A stretch of 64,000 nt of DNA, taken from assembly GCA_035610365.1 (NCBI GenBank), contig CM069432.1, positions 4,774,001 through 4,838,000 on the forward strand. The letters are read 5' to 3'. Every line of letters begins with the position of its first letter. Position 1 is the first letter of the stretch. Below, piece after piece: positions 33,000 through 44,130 of this stretch. The DNA comes from Aquatica leii. Its lineage: Eukaryota; Arthropoda; Insecta; Coleoptera; Lampyridae. A program made the translations under genes and the position numbers. The notes below the pieces were generated by a model. The model saw only the letters and a program-made list of their open reading frames with translations. It was not told the DNA's origin and ran no database searches.

Positions 33000-33450
33000 G
33001 CATCCAGGGGTATCTCATCTCAGGCTATTTGAAGCTGTTGGCGAAATTCTTCTGTGGTATTTAGAGAGTGAGCTAGATGACGCAGTCTTCTGTCCATCAT
33101 GTCTCAGACATGTTCTATTGGCGATAAATCTGGCGATCTAGCAGGCCACGGTAGCAAATTTACGTCATTCTCTTCAAAAACTCTCTGTGTCATTACTGCC
33201 ACATGCGGACGCACATTATCTTGTTGGAAGATAGCTTCTGGACGTTTTTAAAGAAGAGGTAGAAGAACTAGTTCTAAGACGTTGTCGGTGTAACGTCGAG
33301 CATTTAACGCGCCTTGGATAAATGTTAAAGGAGAGCGACCTTCCTAATAAGTGCTACCCCAAACTATTACACCAGGTGTTAAGCTAGTATGTCTTTGTTC
33401 TACGAACTGTAAATCGTAGCGTTATCCATAAACACAACATAGACCCATTA
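33000..33450 (-). pseudogene. Tc1-like transposase, C-terminal catalytic part
   Basis: Minus-strand translation shows RHTSLTPGVIVWGSTY, RSPLTFIQGALNARRYTDNV, FQQDNVRPHVAVMTQRVFEE (second catalytic Asp in QQDN.RPH) and LPWPARSPDLSPIEHV followed by a stop where W is expected, then MMDRRLRHLAHSLN. PDLSPIEHVWD holds the final acidic residue, so this is a DDE Tc1 transposase. Stops and lost codons make it inactive. It continues the helix-turn-helix part found beyond the LINE insertion. Confidence 0.85.
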
Positions 33451-36166
33451 AAAAAAATATAATGTTGTTCCATTTATGTAGCCAATTTTGTCTGGTTTGG
33501 CATCATTAAAGTCTGACTTCTTGGTGGTGAGGTGTTAGAGGAATACGAGAGTTTGGTCCTTTCTTCTCTAAGCTTGTCACACTCCTCACTCAAGTGCTCT
33601 ATGTCCTCCCATCCCTCCCCACATAATCTACATCTCCTCATTACATCCTCCTTCCAATACTTATTTAAATTCTCTTCATTTCCACATCTAAACCTGGCTA
33701 TTAGCCGTTTCTCTCCTAAGTTTCTCCTCCCCATCAGATACTTAGGAACCCCCCTGGACACTATATTCCCATACCTTACGTTATACTTGCCTTCCCTTAT
33801 CTTTCCTTCCTTCTCTTGCACCTGCGAGTTTTTATCTATTCTTACTATCTCCTCCGTATTTAACCTCCCTTCCTCTCTCCTTTCCACCTCATCTCTTGCG
33901 AAACCTCCTCGTTGGTAGTACAGTTTTCTTTCCTCCTGCCCATATATATTTTTGCTATCTTTTACCGTCCTCCAGCAACATTGCAAAATTTTACATTCTT
34001 TCCTACTCTTCATTGTCTCTTCATAACCCATCGCCCTTTTCCCTGCTTCTATTCTAATCTTCTCTAACTTCCCCTTCTCCTCTATTATGTACCCCGGCGT
34101 CTCCCTGTCTAAACCTAGTATCCATTTTCAATATTTTATTTGCACCCTTTCCAATAGGTTCCACTCTTTCCAACCCCATACCTCCACCCCGTACATCATC
34201 ACACTTTTAATCAATTTTTCGAACAACGATTTTCTCTTCTCGATCTCCTTCCCAAACACTCTTTCTCCTAAACTCCATACCTGCCCTAATAACCAGTTAC
34301 CCTTCTTTGCTAACTCCCTTATATGCGCATCATCTTTATTATCATACCTTAGCCTATATCCCAGATATGTCACTTCATTCACTACCTCTATCTTCTGTTC
34401 TCCCCAACTTAACTCCTCATTTTTCTTCCCTCCTCTCCCTTTTTGAAAAACTACCATCTTAGACTTTCTCACATTTAAATCCAAATCTTTCCTTTCCAGG
34501 TACCTCTTTATCGTATTTATCATACTTTTCATCACCAACTCATTTTTTGCCACCATGACCATATCGTCTGCATATGCCAAAACCCACACTTTAACCCCTC
34601 CCTCCATGACCACCCCACCACACTGTCCTCCCTTCAACACTTCCTCTATGTCCCCTATATACAGTGCAAATAAAATAGGGCTAAGAGGACACCCCTGCCT
34701 TAACCCCTTTCTCGTCAAAAACACTTCACTAACACTATCCCCTATTTTTACCCTATTCTTAGTCTGTTTATATATTCCTTCTAGTTTCCTTACTAGTTGT
34801 TCTTCTATTCCCTTTTTCCTTAACACCCTACATAGCTTTTCCCTATTCACATTATCAAACGCAGCTTCTATGTCCATAAAGAACGCGTATACCTTACCCC
34901 TTTTCTTATCTAGCTCTCCATTCACTAACTGTTTCAATATATAAACATTGTCTATTGCCCTTCTTCCCACTCTAAATCCCATCTGCCAATCTGGTAATAG
35001 ACTTTTTTCTTCCACTTCCTTTTCCAACCTCCTTTGTATAATCATGGCATACAATTTGTAACTTACATTTGTGACACTAATCCCTCTATAATTCTTTACC
35101 TCCTTCCTATCCCCTCCCTTATAATCCGGAAGAATTAAACTTTCTTTCCAACTCCCTGGCAATTCCTCCCCTTTCCATATTATATTGAAATTTTTTCTTA
35201 TATTTCCTCTCACTCTCTCCCCTACATATTTCCATTGCTCTCCTTGCGTAATGTCCGTTCCTGCCGTCTTTCTTAATTTTAGTCTATTTATTGCTTCCTC
35301 CATTTCCTCTTCCGTTATCTCCCACCTATGCTGTATTGTATTTACCCTTTGCAATATCACCTGCCCTGGTCCTTCTATTGTTCTTTCCAAACGCTCCATA
35401 CAATAACCCAACCACACCTTTAAATCCATTAAACCTCCTCTCCTCTTACCTCTTCTTCTCTCCTTGTTTAGAAATTCCCACACTTCTCCTTCTTTATTTA
35501 TTTCCTTTACTTGTTTTTCCAATACCTCTTTATAAGACACCTTTCTCTCAAAACATACATTTTTAAAATTCACTTTCTTCCCTTTATACTCCAATACATC
35601 TATTATACCTTTCTTCCATCTTCTTCTAGCATTTCTCATCTCTGTTTTTGCCTCTCTACATTCTCTATTCCAGCACCTATTTTTGTTCTTCTTTTTTCCT
35701 TATCTTCTCTCAAAGCTTTTCTTTTCTACTGCCTTCTCCATTTCTGCAGTCAACTCCTTTAGTCTTTCTTCCCCCCTACATCTCCCCAGTTCACTTGCTC
35801 CAACTTCATCTTATATCTTTCTATGCTTTTCTCAGTCCACACCTTTTTCACTCCCCATCCCTTCTGTACCTCATTATTTCCTTGCTCTTTTCCTTTTAAA
35901 ATCACTTCCAGTGGCTGATGATCCGATTCCTCTTTATCCCCCACTTTAAACTTTTCTATGTCCTCCCACATCTCCCCACTCACTATCACGTAATCGATCA
36001 CCGATTACCGCCTCTCTCCCATATAAGTGTAGTCACCTCTGTCCCCCTCCTCTATATTTCCGTTAAGAATTGACCACCCTTTTTCCTCACATATATCTAC
36101 TAACATTTTCCCATTCCTATTAACTGTCTTATCCATGCTAACTCTTCTTTTTACTTCTCCTCCCCT
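33451..36166 (-). pseudogene. LINE inserted in the Tc1 element; RT frame interrupted by a single stop
   Basis: From 36166 the minus strand carries the end of an APE endonuclease (ILNGNIEEGDRGDYTYMGER, VIDYVIVSGEMWEDIEKFKV, ESDHQPLEV). After a frameshift near 35700 there is a long RT frame (35639 to 33474): LPGSWKESLILPDYKGG, LYAMIIQRRLEKEV, AFFMDIEAAFDNVNREKL, RQGCPLSPILFALYIGDIEE, WVLAYADDMVMVA (catalytic YADD), VTYLGYRLRYDNKDD. It is interrupted only by TGA at 34128-34130. The tail has RFRCGNEENLNKYW and the C-terminal zinc knuckle CRLCGEGWEDIEHLSEEC. Stops follow at 33474. The 5' part (ORF1, start of EN) is missing, as usual for truncated LINEs. Imperfect flanking repeats GACCCATTA (33442-33450) and GGTCCATTA (36167-36175) may be the target duplication. 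Confidence 0.9.
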
Positions 36167-36175
36167 GGTCCATTA

Positions 36176-36358
36176 CCTATACGTTGTCAACTGTTTCTCC
36201 TGATATTTTCGACATATTCTTAATATTACTAAATGAATACGTCCTAATCTTCTAGCCATTTCACGATATCCCAACCCAGCTTCCTGCATACCAATGATTG
36301 ACCCTCTCTCAAAAGGCGTTAATTGTTGAAAATTACCTCGTCTGCAAACTCGTGGCAT
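36176..36358 (-). pseudogene. Tc1-like transposase, N-terminal helix-turn-helix
   Basis: An ATG at 36358 starts MPRVCRRGNFQQLTPFERGS, followed by IIGMQEAGLGYREMARRLGR and a second helix to CRKYQ. This is the HTH_Tnp_Tc3/paired-like DNA-binding start of Tc1-type transposases, which binds the terminal inverted repeats. The frame runs into LINE sequence at about 36175. Its catalytic half is at 33000-33450. Confidence 0.85.
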
Positions 36359-36757
36359 TCTGACACTTACAAACAATGACAACTGATAACTAAATCTAAA
36401 AAAATCTGAGAAACTACAACGATAAGGGTTCAGAAAGAAAAGTAAAAGAAGCGTAGAGATGTTGATAACACCATGTATATTTTTTGAATGCATCTACATT
36501 TTCATTCAAAATTTTAATCATTTATTTATCCATATATAACAGTTTTACATACACTTTAGCGTCTACTTCGTCTATGTGGTGCGTTTTATTTGAAACCGAG
36601 TGTAGTACGATATTATTTACGTGTTAATTTTTTTTATTCTTCTGGTATTCTAGTTCATAGAGTAAACGTATATTTTTTGTAATGTCAGTATTAATTGTTA
36701 TTATTGTTGTTAAAGTCTATTAAGTGTATAATTAATATCGGATATAACAAATATATA

Positions 36758-38291
36758 CAGGGTGTCCCACGAGGTACTGTACATACTGAAATGGTATGTT
36801 CCTTAGGTCAATTTAAGTAGAAAACGTCCTATAAACATAGGTCCAATTCGCCATAGTTACACAGATACAAGCGTTCAAAGTTTATAACTGATCACACATT
36901 TTTTGAAAATTAATTATTCTTAGTCAACTGGGAAACAAAAGCCGAACAATATGTCATTTATTGCTTTCTTTTCTACTAATGTCACAGTCGATTTTATTAA
37001 ATGAAGTGTAATTTAAATGCAAAATGCCTTCTCATTTTTCTAACGAAGAGTATGCTGATATCACTTACATTTATGGATTTTGTGATGGAAATGCGAGATC
37101 TGCCGTTAGGGAATATGAACGAAGATTTCCCAACAGAAAGGTGCCAAATCACCAAACCTTTTCTTCTGTGTTTCAACATGTACGGACTCATGGTTCATTT
37201 CCATCAGTTTCAACAAGATCTGACCGTTCTGTGCAGTTAAATGTGAATGAGCAGGAAACATTCTACAGATGGTTGATCGGAGTCCAGGGTTGAATACTAA
37301 AAGAATTTCTTCTCGAACGGGACTCCCCCGTTTGTCAATATGGCGAACATTACATGATGGGCTTTTGTATCCCTACAACAGGTTCAGCATCCTGGAGATT
37401 TTGCTGCCCGGTTGAATTTCTGCCACTGGCTACAGGTAAATCTACAATTAGTTCCATTCATTTTATTTAGCAACGAGGCGCAATTTACTAGAGATGGAGT
37501 GAACAATACACGTAATTCTCATTTGTGGTCATATCAAAATCCACATGGCAGAACAGAAACTAACTTTCAGAGCAGATTTTCTGTTAACGTATGGTGTGGC
37601 ATGATTGACGATCAACTTATTGGACCTTTTTCTTTGAGGAACGTCTGACAGGAGAAGCATATGCAAACTTTTTGCGGAATAAATTGCTACCGCGTTTGGA
37701 AGAAGTACCTTTACTAACAAGACAACAAACGTTTCTGCAACATGATGGAGCTCCTTCACATTTTAGTCGGCATGTGACCGAATATCCATATGTTGCTTAC
37801 CCCAATAGGTGGATTGGGCGTGCAGGCCCGCATGTTTGGCCACCGAGATCGCCCGATCTCACACCTTTGGACTTCTATCTGTGGGGTCATGTGAAAAGTT
37901 TAGTATACGAGGTAAAAGTTAATACCAGAGCTGAACTAATACAGCGTATCCTGGATGTGTGTCAACAAACACGGAACAACCAGCAGGTGCTTCGAGCGGC
38001 TACTCGGTCCATTTTAGATCGCAGCCGTCGTTGTATTAATGCCGAAGGAGGTCATTTTGAGCATTTGATGTGATTTTTTTGTTTGTTTTTTTATGTTTGT
38101 TTTGTGGTTCGATTTTCTGTTTTCAATAATAATAATTTTCAAAGAATGTGTGAGCATTTATAAACTTTGAACGCTTGTATCTGTGTAGCTATGGCAAATT
38201 GGACCTATGTTTATAGATCGTTTTCTACTTAAATTGACGTAAGGATCATAAATAGCATTTCAGTATGTACAGTACCTCGTGGGACACCGTG
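36758..38291 (+). mobile_element. mariner/Tc1-superfamily element, complete ends, 1534 bp
   Basis: The ends CAGGGTGTCCCACGAGGTAC (36758) and its inverse (ending 38291) belong to terminal inverted repeats of about 140 bp (36758-36905 and about 38148-38291), unusually long for the superfamily. TA flanks both ends (36756-36757, 38292-38293). The interior encodes a DUF4817-type helix-turn-helix plus DDE_3 transposase, broken by frameshifts. This is the best-preserved DNA transposon in the window. Confidence 0.92.
37024..38073 (+). pseudogene. mariner-type transposase (HTH plus DDE_3), frameshifted, first Asp lost
   Basis: Frame 1 from ATG 37024 begins MPSHFSNEEYADITYIYGFC, then DGNARSAVREYERRFPNRKV and HVRTHGSFPSV, the DUF4817 HTH region, to 37293. 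After a shift comes a degraded stretch to 37412 and, in frame 2, FILFSNEAQFTRDGVNNT, where the expected catalytic D of F(S/T)DEA is N. RFSVNVWCGMIDDQLIGPFS follows. A second shift near 37640 returns to frame 1 with YANFLRNKLLPRL, QHDGAPSHFSRHV (second Asp) and HVWPPRSPDLTPLDFYLWGH (third Asp), ending at TGA near 38073. Two frameshifts and the D-to-N change make it inactive. Confidence 0.92.
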
Positions 38292-38293
38292 TA

Positions 38294-38829
38294 TATATAT
38301 ATATGTACTAACAGATAGGAAATTGCTCATAATAAATACAACTAACTTTAAAGTTTATATTTCTACATTACTACAAAACTCATGGACAACTTAAAATAGA
38401 CAAAAAATTAATTATAATACATTAAAAACCAAATCGCAAAGTTGTTTGCTAATACTATCATTAATTACAATAGTATAAATAAATATTTTTTAACACAGTC
38501 ATAAAATTATAAAATATAAATGTGATAAGTGACGTTACAACAAACACTAAACTAAACGATATGACGAATGTACACAAACATTGGAATCGTTAGTAAAACG
38601 ACTTTTTGCTACGTTTAATCAAATCCACGTTACTTTTACACTTTGTAACAAACAGCTGTGCAATCTAAAGTTAATTGTTAGTTTGAATGTAATTATTAAA
38701 GTGTTAATTCAATAATTGCGTTACAACTTTTCTCTGTTGTACACTATTTTAAGTATTATTATATTTTACGACTATTTTTCTGATATAAAAACTTATTGCG
38801 ACATTATTTTGATGACAACGAAATCTGGA
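38294..38829. other. non-coding AT-rich DNA
   Basis: No gene or element ends are visible between the mariner element and the LINE remnant. A TA-rich run directly follows the mariner target site. Confidence 0.5.
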
Positions 38830-39660
38830 TCTGGAACAGAAAAGATCCAAAATTAGAGAAGTGCTACAAAGAACAAAGATAATCAGCCCAAGGACCGTCA
38901 AAAAACCATTAACGGAGAAAAAGAATAGGAGAAATAATTATGGAAGAATGCAGCTTTTTTACAGCAAAGCAAATTTGAACAAAAAAGCTAAAGCAGGAGT
39001 AAGTTCTGGATGTAGTTGAAAAAAACTAGTAGAATAGAAAGACACTACAGAAAAACTGGGAGTGATAGATAGGTATGGAGAAAACACAAAAAATTCCAAT
39101 GGCAAAACAACAAATAGAATGGATTTGCGATTCAAAATTTTTTCTAATCACTAAGAAAGAAACAAGAAGAAAGGAAAAATCGATTAAAGATTTCGCACAG
39201 AAGAAAAGTAGAAGGATTATACAAGATGTAAGAGAATATAGGGGTGCCGAAATATTGACGGATCACACTTATTAGCAGCAAAATTATAGAATAATGAGGT
39301 AAAAGAATACGAGAGAGTAGTAAGAGAATCTAACAAAAAAAAATAAAAACTATTAACATCTATAAAAACAACAGATAAGGGAGAAATCTTTGGAGGGATT
39401 ACGGAAGGTACAGCAGATTTTTTGCAAAAAAATTCCAGTAGAAAGAATATGAAAAAACGTAATATAAGACAAAACAATTTGCGTGGAAAGCTAATTTACA
39501 CAAAGGAAATTATAAAACAACAGAACGAATACAAAAAAAAAGTTAAAATGCACAAGGTTAAAGAATACAAAGATTTTTTGATCATAATAGAAGAAGACAA
39601 TAAAGCAAATCAGAAACTATTTAATACTGTAGGAATATAAAAAACACAGAAAGACGAAAT
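38830..39660 (+). pseudogene. LINE endonuclease remnant (APE type), heavily decayed
   Basis: Shifting frames give LGVIDRYGENTKNSNGK near 39057-39107, then KENHKIT-like and FAQKKSRRIIQDVREY near 39200-39240, and YRGAEILTDHTYLAAKL near 39236-39285, which is the SDH/TDH active-site end of an APE endonuclease. A charged linker with KEYKDFLIIIEEDNKANQ follows to 39640. It resembles the LINE type at 7.1-8.2 kb. RT is not present. The frame at 39075-39275 covers only part of the domain. Confidence 0.65.
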
Positions 39661-40852
39661 AGAATGAAACAAATAGATAATAAAAGCATATGTCAAAGCA
39701 ATATTTTCAAGATATGTTAGAAAGAGTTGACATTAACGAACATGGAACAGAAACTAGAGCACACAACAAAATAAAATAAGTAAATAAAGTGACAACATAC
39801 AATTAAAAGAAACAAGTTGTTACGATTTAGAGAATAATCCAGAAAAAATAAAAGTTATGTGAAATTTTTCTACACAGATCTTGTCGTCTTCATTTCTTAT
39901 TCGTGTTTTTTGGAAAAGGCCATTTTTTGATTCTTCACTTACTGGGTGAGCACACAGAATAGAAGGTGCATACGAATAATTAATTAAACACGTATAAATA
40001 AATACGAACCTGATATTTATTCGTAATTTTATTAATTTAAATTGCAATTGAATATGTTGTGGTGTTTTCTCTTTCGTTCGTTGTTCATAACATCTTACCT
40101 GTTGCGTCTTACTTGTTATAGTTATTCCTTTTAGGCTCGTTTCTGTTAGCTACTAACAAATTGCTCAAAATGATTAAACCATACTGTTGCGGATTTATTT
40201 ATTATTAAAAACTAATTTATTTAAACGACTAAAAATATGTTTTACTTATATTAGAAATATGTACACTTGTAAAATAACCAAACTAATTAAATCTAATAAT
40301 ATTTAATAAAACACTTACACTAATTTATGTATAACCGTTGTATAACACTATCACTTACGCGAAGATAAGATAAAGCCACTAACTTGTTTGTTTACACTAT
40401 AAGTCACGTTCACTCGATTCGGTGTACACTGTTATTTATTTAAAACTTCGCACGTGCTAATCACTTATTTATTTCCATTGTAATAATCTTCTTAATACTG
40501 CTGCATTTGCGTTATGACAATAACTGACCTACGATTTCTCTCTTCGGTATTTATACACATCGGCGAATCCTTCTCGAGTGTTCCCTACTTTTCGCTATAT
40601 CTTCTAGAAAATGGATAACTGCTTCTAGAAGGCTCTTGCATTTGCAAATAACTTCTCGAACGTTTCAATACTGAGACGCTCAGGTACCGTAATAATCCAT
40701 TTAGTAGGTTACAGTTATTAATCCTTGGTTCTTAAAATATAAGTATTTGCAATGTATTGTTACGATATTTTATATATATAAGTTTAACTTTATTCATTGC
40801 CATTTGGCTTACAAATTTGGTCGTGTTGTCTATACATATATATTACATTTTC
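39661..40852. other. non-coding, partly LTR-like regulatory sequence
   Basis: No coding sequence is supported; the frame at 39820-40047 has no motif. From 40560 to 40700 the sequence becomes richer in CTTCTCGA/TTCTAGAA-type motifs next to a TATA-like GGTATTTATACAC at 40547, which could be an LTR promoter, but I cannot define ends or a duplication. Confidence 0.35.
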
Positions 40853-41524
40853 TTATCCCTTCTCCCCCCTTAACTTTTTCCTCCTGCTCCATACTTCCTC
40901 CATCCATTCCGCTCCTTTTCCGTTTTCATCTAAGATATCCACTGTTTTCATCACCTCTTCTCTTAGTTCCCTGCATCTCTTTCTCATGTGGTTCAGATCT
41001 TCCGTTTCTTCTCCACATAGCCTGCACAACTTTTCTGGTTCTTCCTTCCAATATTTGTTCCCTAACTCCTCGTTGCCACATCTGAACCTTGCCACCATTT
41101 TTTTCCTTTTGTTGCTTTTAATCGCACTGTCTTTTAAATATTCCGGCACCCCTTCACCCTTGATATCTTTATAATTCCTATTATATCTGCTCTCTTTTAT
41201 CTTTGTCCATCTTTCTTGTTTTTCTATGTCTCTATCTCTCCTTATTATTTCTTCTCTTGTCCCTACCCGCTCTTCTCTTAATCTCTCCACTTCTTCACTC
41301 GCGTACCCGTTTTTTTTGTAATACTCTTCTCTGCCCTCCTGCCCGTACTTCACTTTCCCTCCCTTTATCCCTTTCCAACATTTTTGCAGAATTTTGCAAT
41401 CTGTTCTTTCTCTCATTTCTTCCTCGTATTTTATTGCTCTTTTTCCTGTCTCAATCCTTATTTTTTCTATCTGCACCTCCTCTCTCACAATATACCGCGG
41501 TGTATCCCTGTCCAATCCTAACAC
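40853..41524 (-). pseudogene. LINE ORF2 C-terminal region with zinc knuckle
   Basis: This is the last part of the LINE at 40.85-44.9 kb. It reads LGLDRDTPRYIVREEVQIEK, KRAIKYEEEMRERTDCKIL, YGQEGREEYYKKNGYASEEV, SRYNRNYKDIKGEGVPEYLK, VARFRCGNEELGNKYWKEEP, and the knuckle CRLCGEETEDLNHMRKRC (C-x2-C-x7-H-x4-C spacing approximately). It ends at TAA/AG-rich sequence near 40853. The knuckle probably binds the element RNA. Confidence 0.88.
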
Positions 41525-42600
41525 CCATCTCCAGTATTTTTCTTGTAGCCCCTCTACCTCCCTCCACTCCTTCTAGCCCCATATTTCCGCTCCATACATT
41601 ACCACCCCCTTTATTAATTTTTCGAACAGCAATTTTCTTTTTTTTATATCCATCTTGAAAATTCTTTCCCCCACACCCCATACTTGTCCTATTAGCCTGT
41701 TTCCTTTCTTCACCCTTTCCTTTATGTGTTCTCCCTCTTTATTATCCTGTTTCATCGTGTAGCCCAGGTATGTAAATTCCTTCACTTGTTGCACTTTCTA
41801 ATCACTCCATCTCCACTCCTCTCTTTTTCTTTTCCCCCTCTTTTTCTAAATATCATTATCTTTGTTTTCTCCGTGTTTACTTCCATTTCTTTTTTTTTCA
41901 TATATTTTTCTAGCGTTTTCATCATCTCTTTCATTTCCTTTTCCTCCTTAGCTACCAGCACTATGTCATCCGCATACGCCAACGACCATACCTTAGCTTT
42001 CCCTACCACTATCCCTCCTGTCTGTTGTCCTCTCATTGTCTCTTCCAGATCCCCCGTATATACCGAAAACAGGCTTGGGCTCAGTGGACATCCCTGCCTC
42101 AACCCTCTGTTTGTTATGAATTTCTCACTCTCTTCCCCATTCACTTTAACCCTGCTTCTCGTTTCATCGTATATTTCCTCTATTCTTTGTATAATTCTTC
42201 AATTGATTTTTTTTCTTTTCATATATTCCCACAGCTTTTCCCTATTCACTTTGTCAAAAGCAGCTTTTAGGTCTACGAATAGTGCTACCATTTTCCCTCT
42301 TTTTTTTTCTAGTTCTTTATTTGCTAAGTGTTTCATTATATATATGTTGTCTATCGCCCTTCTTCCTTTTCTGAACCCCGCTTGTCCGTCTGGTACCAAA
42401 CTTCTTTCCTCTATTTCTTTCTGTAATCTTTCTTGCGTACAATTTGTATGCCGAGCTCAGTAATGTTACCCCTCTATAATTCTCGACTTTCTTTTTTTCG
42501 CCTTTTTTATGTATTGGGCATATTATTCCCTCTCTCCATCTCTCTGGGAATCCTTCCCCTTTCCATATTTTGTTTATTATTTCCGTCATCCTTTTTGCTA
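41525..42600 (-). pseudogene. LINE ORF2 reverse transcriptase domain, several frameshifts
   Basis: From 42600 down: IWKGEGFPERWREGIICPIH (block 1), VENYRGVTLLSSAYKLYARK (block 2), DGQAGFRKGRRAIDNIYIMK, ALFVDLKAAFDKVNREKLWE (block 3), NRGLRQGCPLSPSLFSVYTG (block 4), KVWSLAYADDIVLVAKEEKE (catalytic YADD near 41960), EMEVNTEKTKIMIFRKRGG, then QVKEFTYLGYTMKQDNKEGE and LFEKLIKGVVMYGAEIWG. The order is complete and the YADD is intact, but the frame changes at least four times, at about 42400, 42190, 41790 and 41570. Confidence 0.9.
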
Positions 42601-44010
42601 CATTTTCTCTCCCGTATATCCACTCTTCTCCGTGTATCCCATCTACTCCTGTCGCCTTTCCTTTTTTTATATTCTTTATCGCCTCTATTACTTCTTCCTC
42701 CCTTATTCTATCCCTATCTCCTTCTTCTTGTCTTACTACAGCGTCTTTCCTTTTTCTTTTTCCTGCTTTTGTTCTTCCCTCCCAACAGGTTCCGAAAATA
42801 TATCTCCCATTCTTTAATTTTTATTCCCTTTGTCGTCCTGTTTTTCCTCTGCTTCTTTAGGTACTTCCATACATCTTCTTCCGTTTTTATTCCTTTAATC
42901 TGCTCCTCTTGTTTCTTTTTGTTTTCCTCCTTCTTTCTATCGCATGTTTTTTTGTATATTTTTACTGCTTCTTTGTATTCTTCTTTTTCTTTCTTCCCTT
43001 TTTCCACTGTCTTAATGCTCTTCTTGCCTTTTTCTTTGCTTCCTTGCATTCCTTATCCCACCATTTCTTCCATCCAGTTTTCTCCCCTTCCATTTTCTAA
43101 ATCTGACTCTCTCTGTTGCTTTCTCCATCATCTCTCTCATTTCCTCTACACTTTTTGTACTTCCTTCCCTATCCATACCGTTTTCCCTATTCTCTCTTTA
43201 TATCTTTTATACTCTCTTCTGTCCACTTTTTTTAGTTATGTACTTCTCCTCTTCCTCTCTCTCTTCTCTTTCCTTTCCTTCCATTGTCAATTCCAGTGGT
43301 TGATGGTCTGACTCTACTCTTTCTCCCACCTTAAATGTCTTTACCTTTTCTGCGGCCTCTTCATTTGTCATTACAAAATCTATTATTGATTCTCCCCTTC
43401 CTCCTATGTACGTAAATTCCCCCTTTCCATCATCTTTTCTGTTCCCGTTCATTATTTCCCACCCTTTTTCGTTGCACAATTCCAGCAGTTCCTCTCCCTC
43501 TTTATTTATCACCTTGTCCTTTGTTTGTCTCTTTCCCGTCCCTTTTCTTTCTTGTATTCCCCCTCTTCCCTATTCTTGCGTTGAAGTCCCCTGCTACTAT
43601 TATCAATCCCTCTTCCCTCTCATCTATCATCTCTTCTAAGTTTTTCCTTGTCTCTTTCATTCTACTGCTATAAACCGTCACCACTTTTATTTTAGTTTTT
43701 CCCCACTGCATGTTCCTTTCTACAACTCCTCTTCTCTGTTGCACTTTCTCCTTTTTCCTGGTTCAACCATTTTTTCTTATTCCCGTCATTATACCCCCTT
43801 TGCTCTCCTTTTTCTTTTCTCTTTCTGCATGTTGCACTACCCACTCAAATTCCTCCGGCAACTCTTTTTCCCACCACTCCCATTCTTTTCTTCCATCCAT
43901 GTTTCCTGTAATCCCACTACGTCCTGTTCCTTGATGCACTTCCAGAAATCATGTTCCTTGTTTTTATTCCCGCTACGTTCCAAAACAATACTCTCAGCTC
44001 ACTCACCTCC
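42601..44010 (-). pseudogene. LINE ORF2 endonuclease domain and linker
   Basis: Near 43900-43990 the reading NKEHDFWKCIKEQDVVGLQE-like begins the endonuclease (WKCI.E.DVVGLQETW). Then come VTVYSSRMKETRKNLEEMID, GLIIVAGDFNARIGKRG (43600), EGEELLELCNEKGWEIMNGN, EFTYIGGRGESIIDFVMTNE and ERVESDHQPLEL (SDH active-site block, about 43310). A lysine/glutamate-rich linker runs through 43049-42714. This is the APE-type nuclease that nicks target DNA for target-primed reverse transcription. Frameshifts are present, as in the RT. The same family as the deletion copy at 19.2 kb. Confidence 0.85.
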
Positions 44011-44130
44011 CCTGTGCTTCTTCCTTACTTTCTTTTTCTTCTTTCTTTTTCTTTTCCATTTCCATCTCTCATTATTCCTTTTCTTTGCCATTTCGTCAAC
44101 TTTCTCTCCTTTACCACCCCCCTTTGCCCT

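Larger units (their letters stand above)
32880..36602 (-). mobile_element. Tc1-like element with long inverted repeats, split by a LINE insertion
   Basis: The left end (CTGGGTTTCAAATAAAATGC from 32880) and the right end (the inverse, ending at 36602) share roughly 70-85 bp with mismatches and lie next to TA at 32878-32879 and 36603-36604, the target site of the Tc1/mariner superfamily. The element carries a transposase on the minus strand in two pieces, 36176-36358 (helix-turn-helix) and 33000-33450 (catalytic C-terminal part). The LINE at 33451-36166 sits between them. Without it the element would be about 1.0 kb and would already lack the middle of the transposase. Confidence 0.85.

Noticed and set aside
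34087-35949. Many long plus-strand open frames rich in Ser, Phe, Leu and Pro
   Set aside because: They are the antisense of the purine-rich LINE at 33451-36166 and have no conserved motif.
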